A stretch of 64,000 nt of DNA, taken from the NCBI GenBank assembly GCA_949752795.1, contig OX457064.1, forward strand, positions 36,824,368 through 36,888,367, written 5' to 3'. Both the position numbers and the translations under genes were made by a program. This stretch comes from Hyperoodon ampullatus. Taxonomy: Eukaryota > Chordata > Mammalia > Artiodactyla > Ziphiidae. Shown here piece after piece: positions 1 through 12,959 of this stretch; position 1 is the first letter of the stretch, and each line of letters starts with the position of its first letter. Under the pieces are notes generated by a model, which ran no database searches, was not told the DNA's origin, and saw only the letters and a list, made by a program, of their open reading frames with translations.

Positions 1-430
1 GTTATGGACGCTTGAACCCAGAGGTGACTGCTCCGGCCCACGAGCTGGGGGTGCACCTGGGTTTACAGGGTGTCTTGGGCGCCCCGAGCCTTACCGCCCG
101 CGGGTGCTTTCCCCTGTCGCCTACACGGGGGAAAAGGGCTGGGTCCTCCCAGGGGCAGCGACACCTGAGTGCGCACTTTCACATTTTTAGCTGAAGGTAG
201 GGAAAGATAGTTTTTATTCTATTCGCATCTAGGGACAGGAGAGACAAAACGTCAGAGGAGGCGATGCATTCTTCCACTTTGCCAAAATGTGTGCGATGGA
301 GATGAGGTTGAAGTAGGACCATGCTGAGGGGCTCCCTCGAGTTTGGACGGTCTGCCATTCCACAGTTCTTCCTTCTGGGCAACCTGCTAACACCTGAACT
401 GGGGTTCTTCAGACAGGAGTAGGTAAGTGA
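1..430. other. GC-richer left edge, no gene recognised
   Basis: The first 170 bases are clearly richer in G and C than the AT-rich DNA that follows. The open frames here are short and start at non-ATG codons, and none resembles a known protein. In mammals FERD3L lies upstream of TWIST1 in the same orientation, so this could be its distal flank, but no bHLH coding sequence is visible and I do not assign it. Confidence 0.3.
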
Positions 431-2250
431 GGAGAGGAAGCGGAATGAATAATGCCCATCTAACTGTAAAGTCCGTAATCCTAAAAATAAATCCTGTTAT
501 TCCAACACTTTATTTTGCTCTCACTTCTCACATCCTTGCGCGGAGGCACACAGACACACACAAGTCTCCCTATCACACTTTTAGAAATATAATTCATTTT
601 ATTAAGAAGTAATATATACTCATCCCAAAAAGTTTGGAAAATAAAAGTTTAAAAAAGAAATAAAATTTAAATCACTCCTCATTACCTCACAGTTAGCATT
701 TTTATCTATTTCCTTCTAGTCTTTTTTTATACAGAAATAAATTCAATGTGTTTAACAAATTTGGGATAGTTTTGGAATTTATCTTTTTCCACTCAGCCTT
801 ATAGAATGAGCACTTTTCCCTTGACTTTAAATATTATTCAACCGTAATTCTAATCATTGTATTTTATTGTTATATCCGTGTATCACAACCTAACTCCAAT
901 CCTTTACAAGTGGATAGCTAAGATATTTTTTAAAAAAAATAAACTATGATGCAAGAGCATTCTTATAAATGTCTTCTCTGCCTTTGATAATTTCCTGATA
1001 TTAGGTAACTAGAAGTGAAATTTCTGCATCAAGTGAACATTTAAGTTTGTGGCTACAAATGGCCAGATTGCCTTCCAAGCAGATCTGCCAGTTCACACTC
1101 CCTCCCACCAGAATTAACAGCGACTTTCTTGTCTCTCATACACCTTCATTTAAAACTTTTCCTAGTTCTCCTATCTATAGGAACTGAATTAACTCTGAAA
1201 TGACTACCCTCGCAAAGATGATTTCTTACTTTGAGTATCTTTTCACCAGGATTGTTTCCACCTCTACCATAAGAACATCAGGATAAACAGGTAAAAGGAA
1301 AAAAGGTAACCAACTAAACCAAACAACAACAAAACCAGGGAGTGTCTTTTTTTTTTTTTTTAATTCTCTAGCACCTTTACTAAAATAAACTGAAGTTTGG
1401 ACAATGACCTCTGTATCAGTTTTATAAAATAAAATTACTCATTTTCTCCTCTTTTTCTAGACAACTTTTTGACTGCTCAGACTAGCATATGTGTATTTTT
1501 AAAGACACATTTAAAATTACTCATTTCAATGTGTCAAAGAAAAATAACTATTTCTCAACTCATGATCAAACAGTATTCTGCTCCCCAACTTCTTCTGTAG
1601 TGCAAGTGGCTTCAGTAATCCCTCATGTTTATCCAGTTATTTATTCATTCAATTAAAAAGGTGTGTTGACGTTTTACATATAGGGTGAATGGGTTCAAAA
1701 TTGAAAGAGCTTATAGAAGCTCCCTTCCTTCTCCCACTTAAAGTTCTCCTGAGAATTAAACATCATTTTTTTAAATCTGAAAGTGATGAATAAGTTTTTC
1801 TAAAAAGATTCAACTTTAGGAATCATTAATATTTTGTTGAAAGAACCAGTTTTGAAAATAAGAAATTTTTAAAAACTGCGTAGACAAAGGACTTCAAAAT
1901 CATCGGGTCCTGAAGAGTAAATACAACCATCCATCATCCTTAATGCTCTCCCTCATATTCTGAACCATTCTGTTATATTCTTAGTAATCTCATGATATCC
2001 TACAGTGAATACTTCTTATTCAGTATAGTAAATAATACCCAAAGAAGCTCTAAATAAAAAGGTTTTTCCCATTATTATTAGAATTATGTCCACAATTCTT
2101 AAAACTGTTACAGCTCTTAAATGCTTCATTCTTTGTCTTTTTATATGCTTAGAAGCTGCTCTAAAATGTAAAGTCTCTTAAGATTTCTTCTTAATCATTG
2201 TACTAACTGAGTAATTTGAAGCCAAATAAGGATCAGAAATACTGAGAAAT
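431..2250. other. AT-rich intergenic DNA, no gene
   Basis: No credible coding region. The stretch from about 560 to 1130 has the texture of a heavily decayed interspersed repeat read on the minus strand, but I cannot name the family. A short poly-T run lies near 1347-1361. Nothing else is supported. Confidence 0.4.
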
Positions 2251-2252
2251 GA

Positions 2253-2383
2253 GGACTTCCCTGGCAGTCCAGTGGTTAAAACTCCACACTCCCAGTGCAG
2301 GGGGCATGGGTTCGATCCCTGGTCGGGGAACTAAGATCCTGCATGCTGCACGGACTGGCCAAAAAAAAAAGAAAAAAAAAAAG
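2253..2383 (+). mobile_element. Cetacean tRNA-derived SINE (CHR type, short form)
   Basis: It starts with the family hallmark (gacttccctggcagtccagtgg), carries a B-box-like GGTTCGATCCC near 2310 and ends in an A-rich tail interrupted by G. The flanks share an imperfect direct repeat (agaaatactgagaaat before, agaaatacagaaaaaaat after), consistent with a target-site duplication made by L1 machinery. Confidence 0.85.
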
Positions 2384-2399
2384 AAATACAGAAAAAAAT

Positions 2400-4840
2400 G
2401 GATTGACTTATTCCTTATACCAAATCATCCGGAGAGATAAAGCAAAATTATCTGCATTTCGAACATGAATCCACACACCTCGATGTCTTGACACTCAACT
2501 TTTCTAAGCAACGTGATAATTTGTTTTCCCATGTTAGATCCATAAATTCAGTGCACTCTTTAATACAAGTGATTTTAGTATTTAACACATCCTATGTTAA
2601 AATTGTCTTATTCTTTATTACCTCCTAAACCAACACTGATAGAAATATCAGCATAGTTTTTTCAATACCTTCCAACAGTTAAAAAAATCCTAAGGGTATC
2701 AATTACTTCTGGAAAATTGTAATAATTGGTTTTTGAAATCTTAAAGTAATTTGGACATTTGGAATGTAAATACCATTTTAGACATTGCTTGGAGGCGATT
2801 TATTTATACACTCTTTACTGACTGAAAACTGCCTTTTGGTCTCAAACTAAGTTCCCCATAACTATCAGGTTACTATTAGTATTCAGATATGTAAACCAAA
2901 AAAAAGATCTAAATGAAATCATATTTGAAAGATAATCAGGCTTTCCAAGGAAAGTAAAAATAATCAAAAGCCTTTGCCATCAACAGGCAGCCATTCAGGC
3001 TGATCATCTTTTACAGTTACCCAATGTGAAAACAGATTTTGGCAAAATTAGCACTGGAAACTGAACCAAATTTTATGCTATTATGCATAATTCCTGCATG
3101 AACATAAATTAAGACCCTGGGATTCGTGTTTATTATTGCATTTGTCAGCATTTCCATTATAAAAACACTATTGTGGAAGGTTTATAACAGCTTCAAAAAT
3201 TTGAAATGAAACTTGATAAAGCACAGTTTAGCATAACTTTTTTTGTAATTATAAATCTTCAAAGAAAATTTCAAAGTTAATGAAGACACTTAGGTATACT
3301 TCACATGTGAGGTTCCCAAATGTAGTGCAACTTTAAAAACCAAAAGATTCTATTTAATACAAAATATAAATTAGATTATTTTTATTTTGATTTATTTTTA
3401 TCAAAAATAGCTGGCAGATTAATATTGAACTTTAAGTACTAACTCTACTTATTGGGTGATATTACTTGATTAAATTATAGTTTAAATGTGTTAGAAAAGT
3501 GTTGGTATATATCTATATCTTGGCCCAAGTTCAGTCAAAGGTTCCTGAACTTTCCCAACATTTTGGGTGAAGTTAGTCCCAGTTTCTGGTCAGTGCCCTC
3601 TCTTCCTGTGAATGCCTGACTAAAAAAGGTTACAAAACAAGAGTCAGCAGTTCTGACCATTTTGTTTTGACTTTGGGGTTTCTTTGAATCCAAAGCTCAA
3701 AACCAAACCTGGCGAAGGAAGAGAAGGAAAGGAAAGAAGCAATGCAAACTGACAGGAATAAAATACCAGAAAGATGGAAAAACTTCTTCAAGTGTCGATA
3801 AACCAAAGCCTATAAATTTCCACAACTTTCTCTGTGATACCAAATTTTAGTTCTGTGCCTAAAACACATTCCGTAAGGAAGTGTAAGGAAATGCAAAGAA
3901 TAGTATGAATGTATTTTTAAGCATTCTTTACAGCTAATATTTGGTAGAATTCCACTCAGTTTTGCAGAAGGCAAAGAACTTTTAATATTCAGTGAAGTCA
4001 AGAGTTTGACAAATATGCTGGGAATTATCATAATAAAATGTCATAATTATCATAATAAAATGTTTACTTAGCACATTATTGTTTTCAAAGCACCCTTCGC
4101 ATACTTTCTTTCATTTGATCCTCTGAATGGATTTCAACAAGATCTAGAGTCTCTCAAGTAAATTGAGTCATCAATTTACCATTTAAAAAAATTCATTCAC
4201 CTATGGAAATCAGCATGATACTGAGATTCCTATAAAGGACCAATGGTCACATGTAAGCAACACATTTCTTTGAAAGATATTGCCTTCAAGATCAAAAGCA
4301 CCTTAACACACTCTGTGGATGATAAATTATACAAAAGGCTGGTACAGTCTGGCTCCCTGAAAGGCCAAATTTTACAACCTTCTATTTAAGGCTCTGTGAA
4401 GGAGATTTCCACCTGCAGCCAGCAAATGTAGATGATCTCAAAGCAGCTGTTATGGACAGCTTTTTATGATTTCCAGTCTTCAAAAAGGAGGAAAATATCT
4501 ATGAGAATATGGAAATAGAGCAAACAGTTGGTGAACAATAGAAGACAACAATGTCATGTAAACATATTTGAATGAATGAATGATGAATGTGATTACACAA
4601 TTATTTTACTGCAGATAATTTTGTAACTTCTTCAAAACTTCACAGGCTGTATTTGTTACTGGTCAGATCTTAAACTGATTGACTGTATTTAGTCCTAGAG
4701 TTTAGTAAAATGTTGGCTACATTTAATCCCATAGTTTAGTGAAATGTTGGAGAAGCTAGAAATGGTCTAAAGGAGAACAAGAGAATAATTGGATTATTAG
4801 GTCTGGATGAAGTAATAATATCTATAATAATTAGTAATGT
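2400..4840. other. AT-rich intergenic DNA, no gene
   Basis: Only short open frames of random composition are present. The segment around 4070-4180 may hold a fragment of an ancient SINE, too decayed to name. I see no other feature. Confidence 0.4.
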
Positions 4841-4849
4841 CTATAATTA

Positions 4850-5060
4850 TCTACTGTATTGCTTACTTACATGACAGCACATGTTGATAACTATTAAAGT
4901 TCTCACAATAATTTTAGGCTATAGACATTATTATTACTCTGTTAGTGATGAAAGCACTGTGGAATAAAGAAGTTAAATAACTTTCCCAAAGTTAATCAGC
5001 TAATAAATAGTGAAGCCACGATTTACACACAGTCAAGGATTTCAGAGACCAAACTCTCAG
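4850..5060 (-). repeat. MIR-like ancient SINE remnant
   Basis: The order of blocks matches the reverse complement of MIR: a segment like 'ctcacaataattttaggctatagacattattatta', then a gaaagc...gttaaataactttcccaaagttaatcagct block followed by a 'gaagccacgattt' block. Strongly diverged, as expected for a repeat that predates placental mammals. Confidence 0.55.
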
Positions 5061-5241
5061 GGTCTGAGTTTATTTGTGAACGATTATATGATGGTTGTAT
5101 TTAAGTAGAAATAGTGTGGTAAAAATGAGTAAATGTTCTTCATCTTTACTGATGATCAGAAATGTAGGCACGGGCATATCATGCGGAGGGATTTAGTCGC
5201 TGCAGTGGAATGGGGAAGGTGGACTACTGGTGGAATTTTTT

Positions 5242-5551
5242 TTTTAACCAGATATTCATTTTTAATTATTATTTATTTATTTATTTTTGTCTGTGTTGGG
5301 TCTCCATTTCTGTGCGAGGGCTTTCTCCAGTTGCGGCAAGTGGGGGCCACTCTTCATCGCGGTGCGCGGGCCTCTCACTATCGCAGCCTCTCTTGTTGTG
5401 GAGCACAGGCTCCAGACGCGTAGGCTCAGTAGTTGTGGCCCACGGGCCTAGTTGCTCCACGGCATGTGGGATCTTCCCAAACCAGGGCTCGAACCCGTGT
5501 CCCCTGCATCGGCAGGCAGATTCTTAACCACTGCGCCACCATGGAAGCCCA
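5242..5551 (-). mobile_element. Full-length cetacean CHR-type SINE, minus strand
   Basis: On the minus strand it starts at the promoter head (gggcttcc...gcgcagtgg) and ends in a TTTA-type tail, here seen as ttatttatttatttattttt near 5268-5288. It is about 300 bp long, longer than the short copies near 2.3 and 54 kb, because it includes the full tRNA-unrelated body. A perfect 13-bp target-site duplication GGTGGAATTTTTT lies at 5229-5241 and 5552-5564. Confidence 0.92.
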
Positions 5552-5671
5552 GGTGGAATTTTTTGAAGTCTCTGAACTAATCTTCTATGGATATTTTAAA
5601 GCCACGACTTTCCTCAGGTGGCTTCAGTGCAATCCTGCCAGAAGAGAAGAGAAAAAACTCTTTTGATGAAC

Positions 5672-5903
5672 ATAAGCACAAGCTTTGGAATGTGACAGAG
5701 GTGGGTTTGAATCACAAGTACATAGCATAATGCTGTGAAAGCCAGTACAACTTACTTAACCTTGTTGACCCTCGGTTTCTTCATCTTTAAAGTAAAGATA
5801 ATAACATTCGTCTCATAGGGCTTTTATGAGAGTTGACTGAAATATGTATACAGACTAAATGGTGCAGAGTGAGCACTCAGTAAATGGTAACTACTATTAA
5901 AAT
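5672..5903 (+). repeat. MIR SINE remnant
   Basis: Blocks occur in MIR order: 'tttggaatgtgacagaggtgg', 'gtttgaatcac', 'acttacttaaccttgttgac', 'tcggtttcttcatctttaaa', 'ataacattcgtctcataggg', and a 3' part 'gtgagcactcagtaaatgg'. This is a close match in layout to the MIR consensus, with scattered substitutions. Confidence 0.8.
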
Positions 5904-6079
5904 ACACGTCATCATCACTATAATTATTATTATATCCCTTCCAATTCTATGGCAATGAAAACTCAAAGAATAAGACATTAACTTCACCACCAATGGTAAT
6001 ACATGAAAGCATAAAATATATAAAGAGCAGGGCTCATTATATAATGCTTTAAAATAAGATGAAAAAAATGAAATGAATT

Positions 6080-6335
6080 TTTTTATCATCCCAAATTTCT
6101 TATTCCTGGAATATTTGTGTCAGCATTTAGTCCTAGTCTATGCATCCTTCTAAGTGGAGCAGTAAACCCCCAATATACCCCCAAAACTTCCAAATTTAAT
6201 CTGCTACTGTAATAGAACATATACTAAAAAGGAAGTGACTTTAAATCTGAAAAAAATGAACTAAGTTCATTCAAAGGAGTTCTATTTTGTCAGCAGCCCA
6301 GACATTATATTAAATATATGCTTTCCAAATCAGTG
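6080..6335. other. Intergenic, no feature seen
   Basis: AT-rich sequence without a recognisable gene or repeat. Confidence 0.4.
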
Positions 6336-6339
6336 TGGA

Positions 6340-6600
6340 TTTATTCAAATCAGCTGATTCCTGATGGAATAGTTCTGTATCTTAATTGCAATGGTGGTTA
6401 CACTAATACACATGTGATAGAATGACATAGAACTGTATAATTTCATACCAATGTCAATTTCCTGGTTTTGGTATTTTACTGTAGTTATATACGATCTAAC
6501 TAATGGAGGAAACTGAGTGAAGGGTACACAGAACCTCTGTGCACCATCTTTGTAATGGCCTGTGAGTCTATAAGTACATATTTCAAAATAAAAAGTGAAA
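6340..6600 (+). repeat. Ancient L1 3' end
   Basis: The run 'aatgtcaatttcctggtttt' followed by 'gaaactgagtgaagggtaca', 'cctctgtgcaccatctttgt' and a terminal 'caaaataaaaag' is characteristic of 3' untranslated regions of old mammalian L1 subfamilies. No coding capacity remains. Confidence 0.6.
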
Positions 6601-6889
6601 AAATGGATAATTATTTTGACATTACTTTGAACCTATAAAGCACCTTATAAATGTAAATTATCATTAATTTCAGGGAGACATTCACATACACTTGATTCAC
6701 ATCATGTTCTACAATTTTTCTTTAAGTATTCCATAAACTGAAACCAAGTTTGTGCATGGTACTGTGTGGGTCCTGGAATAAAAGTCAGTACTGTACCCGT
6801 AAAGGTCATAGTCAAGAACTGAGTATCTGATTCTATGTCCCTTGGTCCATGTTGACATTCTTGGCCAGATTACATTCTCAGGTATGGAT

Positions 6890-7095
6890 TTATAGTAGTG
6901 AGGAGCTTCGCATCCTAATTGTGCTACTTACTTAGATAACTCACTTAAAATTCCTGGGCTTTAATACTTTGATTTGTAAAGTGGAAATAATTAACACAGA
7001 GTTATTAAAAGTATCATAAGAGATCATGTAAAGTGCTTAGTACAGTGCCTCATGCAAAATAAATATTTAGCCAATATTGTAATTGTTGTTTATGC
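6890..7095 (+). repeat. MIR SINE remnant
   Basis: MIR-like order: 'ctacttacttagataactca', 'tgatttgtaaagtggaaata', 'gtaaagtgcttagtacagtg' and 'aataaatatttagccaatat'. Diverged but consistent from end to end. Confidence 0.7.
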
Positions 7096-7099
7096 CCTT

Positions 7100-9330
7100 T
7101 CAATGTTGAATGTGTATGCAGAGCAAAATGACAATTCAGCCTTTTAAGAAGGACTCATGAGAATACATATAAAAGCAATATTAAATAGTCCTGTCTCTCC
7201 TAAATGAATCAAAGTCTTTTAGACTTAGTCTTTTAGCCTGGCATTTTGTGCCCAATTTAAGTTGTTGCCCTAATAAAGTGTTTTTGTTTAGTTTTGTTTT
7301 AAAAACATAAAAAATTAAGGGTAAGGCTTCTGGTCCATGACATACATAATTATAATCTTTGGTCTGCCAGGAAGGTCACTGTAAATCCTACATTCCTAAA
7401 ATAATCTCTGAATTTTGCATAAAAAGCTTTCATATGAAAAAGCGATAGCTCAATTGGTAAATCCTCTAGTAATTTTTTTTCTGAGCAAATTCATCTTGAA
7501 AGCTGCTGTATTTGTGAAAGTAATTGAGAAGTAGGACTGCCTCACGTACTAAGCATTTATTCATGCCTGATGATGGCTGATGTGAAATCCAAAAACCTGG
7601 GACTCACTCAGCCTAGTCAACCGGAATGAGATAGCATGGCCATGCTTTGTGTTAGGTTTTCTGAGGGACATAGGAGTCCTTGTGCACCCAGGAAGGTTAA
7701 GTGGCTGCCACCTGCAACACAGAGGAATCAGGAAGAAAAGAGAAAAGACCCCTCTTTGGAGCAGCAGAGGGGGACGTCGGGTTCCAAAATGCATCCTTGG
7801 ACATTCTGTGTTACTTCTGCCATTTACAGTCTTTGAAAATTTAGCACCTGGACTTATCTTCTTTATTCACACGGGTTCCTTTTCACTCTGACACTAGTGG
7901 ATTTATATAAAATCTCTGAAAAGCTTTGGCCTAGATTTACTTGCAATTTAAACATCGGTTTTTGAAAAGATAAAGTTGGCCTTAACTTGCGCATAATTTC
8001 TCAACATTTAAAAATAGGTAACTTTTTTCATATCTACTATTTTATATGAAAAATTTGCCTCCTTGCATAGAAAGTTAAAAGTATAATTATTAAATATCTT
8101 GTTCCTTTTAAATGCTTTGATTCAACTTCAAGAGTCTTATTTGAAGGGCCCTCTGAACTTTACTAAAACTTTTCTGACTTGGGAAACATACCCAGTTTCA
8201 AATATTCTCACCATGGGTTCATATTTTTGACCAGAAAAAATGTGGTGACTGTAGTTAACAAGCATTTGACAAGTAGTGGTTTTGTTAATTGTAGATCTTA
8301 TTGAACATGCCACACCATTTCTTTCATCACTGTTCATTTGCCTAATCTCACTGAAGCCCATTAAAATTAGAGCAGATGAGCTCAGTTAAAATATATATAT
8401 TGGGGGCCACTTTGTTTCAAGATGACACGACTACAAATTAAACTTTAGTGTACTATATTTCATCAAACTCAATCAACTACTTCTAAAGTTAACATGAAGC
8501 AGGCTGAAAAATGCCCAGAACTCAAAGCATTACACAACAAAACGCAACAAAAATCTTCCCAAATTACATCCACATGAAAATATACACCATACCTCAGGGA
8601 CCTTACCCCGGACAGCCTCAAAGTTTCTACTTCTGTACCTATAACCCCCTCTCCATGTTCACATATGTACGAACATGCATACATACAAAATTACTTCCAT
8701 CAGAATACCTTCACGTGTATATTAGAATGGATGGTACATAAGTAAAAATTTTTTGCTCCCAGATCAAACCTCTAAAAGGTTTTATTTTTCTTTCTTTTCC
8801 TCCATATGCTGGTAGCTTTGCTCTTTTTTTACTAACTGGCATCTCTTTCTTGAATACTTCATATGTTATAATATTAATGATTGTTTAATGTTTCCATCAC
8901 TTGTCACTAAGACAGGTATTTAAGTGAGTATCAATGTCTTTGCATATATTGAAAACAAGCCCAAGAATTACTCCAGGTTTTGACTGAGCATTGGCCCCAC
9001 ATAAGAATATCAGGCCTGAATATAATTACCAAGACCAGCTACCAGCCAATTGTAGAAAACAAAGTGTCTGGAATTGCCATTCAGGAAACCTACTGAACAT
9101 TCATTGATTAGATGAGGGTCATTGACTCAATGAGAAAAACAGAATTTTCCCTGGAAGCAGAGCTATTTCCTCTTGGAGTGATTCAAGAGTATCTGAAGTT
9201 CAGGTAATTTACCATATCAAGAAAGGAGTTAGAAAGGATTCAAGAATGCTCTCTGAACCTTGGCTCTGGTTAGGAAGATCTAAGCCATATTTTACAACAT
9301 TAGGACATTTTGTGGATTCTTATGGCTTGC
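7100..9330. other. Intergenic DNA, no gene
   Basis: Several short open frames occur on both strands (for example 7561-7891 and a minus-strand frame at 8137-8361), but they overlap one another, lack recognised domains and show no splice structure. I see no recognisable repeat here. Confidence 0.4.
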
Positions 9331-9334
9331 TTAC

Positions 9335-9780
9335 AGAAATTTCATTGGTAGGAATTTAGCCTAAGGAAATAATCAAAATTATGTACAAAGATTAGACTAC
9401 CAAATATGCATCTCAGTATTGTTTTTGATGTCAAAATATAGAAAACAGCCTAGATGTCTAAAAATGTGAGTACTTATTTTAAATTGTTGCAGTCATTGAA
9501 AGGATGATGTACAAAATAGTTTGTGCCATGGAAAGATTATTAACATAAATAAGTAAAACATTATTTTATAAAGAAAGCAATATGCAAGTCATGATTTCAT
9601 TTCTGTTTCATATGGGAATGTGTGTAAATATATAAGTTGTATGTAGGTATACTTTTATCTATAAATATAAATGTTCTTTTTATACATGCTATAAAAGAAC
9701 TGGTCATTTTTGCACTTGTTTGTATTTTTCCAGTTTTCTATCATCCTTTTGTAGACAGAAAACAGAAAAACAACAAAATT
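9335..9780 (+). repeat. Ancient L1-like 3' region
   Basis: Contains 'gaatttagcctaaggaaata', 'tatagaaaacagcctagatg' and a terminal 'gtatttttccagttttctat' with an A-rich end, the usual succession in the 3' end of old L1-type elements. It abuts a second L1 piece starting near 9783. Confidence 0.55.
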
Positions 9781-9782
9781 AT

Positions 9783-10173
9783 TTTAAAACAAGTATGAAT
9801 ACATAAAACTAAAAAGCTTCTGTACAGCAAAAGAAACAATCAACAAAATGAAAAGGCAATCCATGGAATGGGAGAAAATATTTGCAAACTATCTGTCTGA
9901 AAAGGGTTAACATCCAAAATATATAAGGAACTCATACAACTCATTAGCAAAAACACAAATAATCCAATTTAAAAATGGGCAAGGGCCTCCCTGGTGGCGC
10001 AGTGGTTGAGAGTCCGCCTGCCGATGCAGGGGATACGGGTTCGTGCCCCGGTCTGGGAGGATCCCATATGCCGCGGAGCGGCTGGGCCCGTGAGCCATGG
10101 CTGCTGAGCCTGCGCATCCGGAGCCTGTGCTCCGCAACGGGAGAGGCCACAACAGTGAGAGGCCCGCATACCA

Positions 10174-10209
<36 letters not shown>

Positions 10210-11020
10210 GCAAAAGACCTGAATAGATATTTTTCCAAGAAGACACACAGATGGCCAACAGGTACATGAAAAGGTGCTTAACATCACTAATCATCAGAGA
10301 AATGCAAATCAAAACTATAATGAGTTATCACCTCCCACCTGTTAAATGGCAAGTGTTGGCAAGGATGTGGAGAAAAGGGAACCCTCATGCACTATTGGTA
10401 GAAATGTAAATTGGTGTGACCACTATGGAAGACAGTATGAAGTTTCCTCCAAAAAATCAAAATCAAACTACAATATGATCCAGTAATCCCACTTCTGGGT
10501 ATATATCTGAAGGAAACGAAATCATTATCTGGAACGGATATTTGCATCCCCCATGTTCGTTGCAGCATTATTCACAATAGCCAAGACATGGAAACAAACA
10601 AATTTCCGTCAACAGATGAATGGTTGAAGAAGATGTGAATGGAATGTTATTCAGCCATAAAAAAGAAGGAAATCCTACCTTTTGCAACAAGATGGATGGA
10701 CTTTGAGGGCGTCATGCTAAGTGAAATAAGTCAGACAGAGAAAGGCAAATGTATGTTCTCACTTATACGCGGAATTTTTAAAAAGCCAATCTCATAGAAA
10801 TAGGATGGAATGGTGGTTGCCAGGGTTTGTGGGGTGGAGGAAATGGGGAAATGTTGGTCAAAGGGTACAAATTTCCATTTATAAGATGAGTAAGTTCTGA
10901 GGATCGAATATGTAGCATGGCGACTATAGTTTAAAATACTGTATTATATATTAGAAACGTTGCTAAGAGAGTAAATCTTAACGGTTATCACCACAAAGAA
11001 TGAAAAAAGAGAAAAATAAT
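9783..11020 (+). mobile_element. 5'-truncated older L1 fragment, interrupted by a SINE
   Basis: The sequence follows the end of L1 ORF2 and its 3' UTR in order: the 'aaagcttctgtacagcaaaag' block, 'gagaaaatatttgcaaacta', 'atgcaaatcaaaactataat', 'caatagccaagacatgg', 'gaatgttattcagccataaa', 'gtgaaataagtcagacagag' and a 3' UTR with 'gttgctaagagagtaaatct'. Many stops and indels make it non-coding. It is older than the L1 at 23.8-28.9 kb, judging by its divergence and different 3' UTR. A CHR SINE has inserted at about 9983. Confidence 0.8.
9983..10201 (+). mobile_element. Young cetacean CHR-type SINE inside L1
   Basis: Hallmarks are 'tggcgcagtggttgagagtc' (A box) and 'acgggttcgtgccccggtc' (B box), a GC-rich body ending 'gaggcccgcataccac', then a long pure A tail. 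A perfect 12-bp target-site duplication AAAAATGGGCAA lies at 9971-9982 and 10202-10213, showing that the SINE landed in the older L1. The pure, long tail points to a fairly recent insertion. Confidence 0.95.
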
Positions 11021-11565
11021 AAAATTATCTTGAATTAAAAATAGCCACACAACAATACAATTTGTAAGTTTTACTCTTAGTTGAAGGGCAGGATGCTGTT
11101 ACTTATGTAAGAACGCTTGCCTTTCTAACCTTAAAACATTTAGACTAGGTATTTTACATGCTTAGGAGTGATATTCTGTAATACTTTTCTTTAGATACTA
11201 GAGAACAAAACATTACTAGCATATTAGAGGTCCCCTCTCATGATTCCTTCCAGTATTGCCCTTCTCTTCCTACAGGAATACTCAGATCCTGATTTCAAAC
11301 AACCTCAATTTGCTTCCCCATTTTTGTTTTCTTTTATATAAATGAAATCATTGGGTTTGGAGAAATGATTTTCATTTATAAGTCTTTCTTCAATAAAACA
11401 AGTATTCCCAGAGTTGCCCCAAAAGAGAAGTTGAAGTTAATTAAATACAAAGTTAAAAGTTAAAAGTACTTAGCAAATATGACTTTAATTTCATTGACAC
11501 TGAAATGGGGAATTCATTTAAAATGCTGAGGTGTTCCTTTTTTTAAACAGTTGAATTCACCTGTA

Positions 11566-11568
<3 letters not shown>
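11021..11568. other. Intergenic, no feature seen
   Basis: No coding region or recognisable repeat. Confidence 0.4.

Positions 11569-11599
<31 letters not shown>
11569..11599. repeat. (AC)n microsatellite
   Basis: An uninterrupted AC dinucleotide run of about 15 units. Confidence 0.95.
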
Positions 11600-11601
<2 letters not shown>

Positions 11602-11857
11602 GAGACACATCCAACTAAAATAGCTACGGTAAACTATATTAATGATAAGACATTATTGATTAGTCAGGAATACACTTCAAATATGAAATTGCTGGCTTTT
11701 AAACAATTAGTATCATAGCTTTGCTCCTATTTAGCCCATGGGAACACAATGTGTGTACGTTTGTATGCATGAATGTGCATGTGATTGTGTGAGTAAAGGA
11801 ATATGGAGATTGTGTAATATTTAATATTTACTTTATTTTTTTAAAGTGTACATTATA

Positions 11858-12061
11858 GGGGCTTCCCTGGTGGCGCAGTGGTTGAGAGTCCGCCTGCCGA
11901 TGCAGGGGACACGGGTTCGTGCCCCGGTCCGGGAAGATCCCACATGCCGCAGAGCGGCTGGGCCCGTGAGCCATGGCCGCTGGGCCTGCGCGTCCGGAGC
12001 CAGTGCTCCGCAACGAGAGAGGCCACAACAGTGAGAGGCCCACGTACCACACACACAAAAA
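11858..12061 (+). mobile_element. Young cetacean CHR-type SINE
   Basis: Same subfamily as the copy at 9983: 'tggcgcagtggttgagagtc', 'acgggttcgtgccccggtcc', GC-rich body, and a tail that has become (CACA)n followed by A. A perfect 15-bp target-site duplication AAAGTGTACATTATA lies at 11843-11857 and 12062-12076. Confidence 0.95.
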
Positions 12062-12079
12062 AAAGTGTACATTATAACC

Positions 12080-12955
12080 TGATAAATGTGATCCATAAAA
12101 GCTTTATATGATTATATTTGCATGTTCATACACATATTCATTTTCACATACTTTTTATCCTCATTGTTTGAAATCTCTACCATACATCTAAAGAAAAAAA
12201 TTATACTTCTAACATAAATAATTTCAAAATATTTAAAACCTGCACTGCTTTTAATAACTTTTATTGTTTTTAACATGTGACATTTTATCCCCATTAGCAA
12301 TAACAGATGTCTAATGCATTAAAAAGGAAAATCCCGCACGCATGTTGAAATAGAGGACTTTACTGAAAGGAAGGCATGTGCTTTGATTTATATTAGTCAA
12401 AATTTAGATACTGTACTTGGTGCTATTTCAGGAAATGAAAAGGTGAGGTAACAGTTATATACCAGTAAACCAGAGAAAAAGTCTCCATAGAAACCAAAAC
12501 AGTTTTGGTGGGAGCCACTTAAGCTAAATTAATACCTAGAATATGATCGTATTAGCCCCTAGAGAGCTAATTCGAACAAAACAAAACCCTAAACGTTGAT
12601 TCATGCATGTTACATAGTATTTACAATTTTTCTTTGTTCTCATTTAATTGTCAAAAATTAATCAGTCATCGAGACTGAAAATCTGGGTGAATTCTAAAGA
12701 GAAAAGACCACCCAAAACAACAGTGTTTACTTACTCTTTTCCAACTCCATTATCTTCATTACTAGTCAAAAGGAACACAAAGAGCAAATTGAAAAATAAT
12801 GAGTAATCCAATTTGATTTGTTTGGCTGGTTCTTGGCCTCACCTTTCATAGGCACCTTCTTTCCTGTGGACTGTTCAGCTGAGTTATTGAATGCACTCCC
12901 AGGGCTAAGTGAGGAACCGCACACAAAGCCAGCTGAGACAGGAGTGAGTTAATTG
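12080..12955. other. Intergenic, no feature seen
   Basis: AT-rich sequence without a gene or a repeat that I can name. Confidence 0.4.
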
Positions 12956-12959
12956 AACA

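Noticed and set aside
2300..2325. tRNA-like B box as possible tRNA gene
   Set aside because: It belongs to the tRNA-derived head of a SINE; no cloverleaf with acceptor stem is present.
9907..10312. Minus-strand frames of 120 codons with a poly-Phe run
   Set aside because: Antisense of the SINE at 9983-10201 and the surrounding L1.
11828..12111. Frames on both strands resembling those at 10 kb and 60 kb
   Set aside because: The same SINE family translated; similarity among them is repeat identity, not a gene family.
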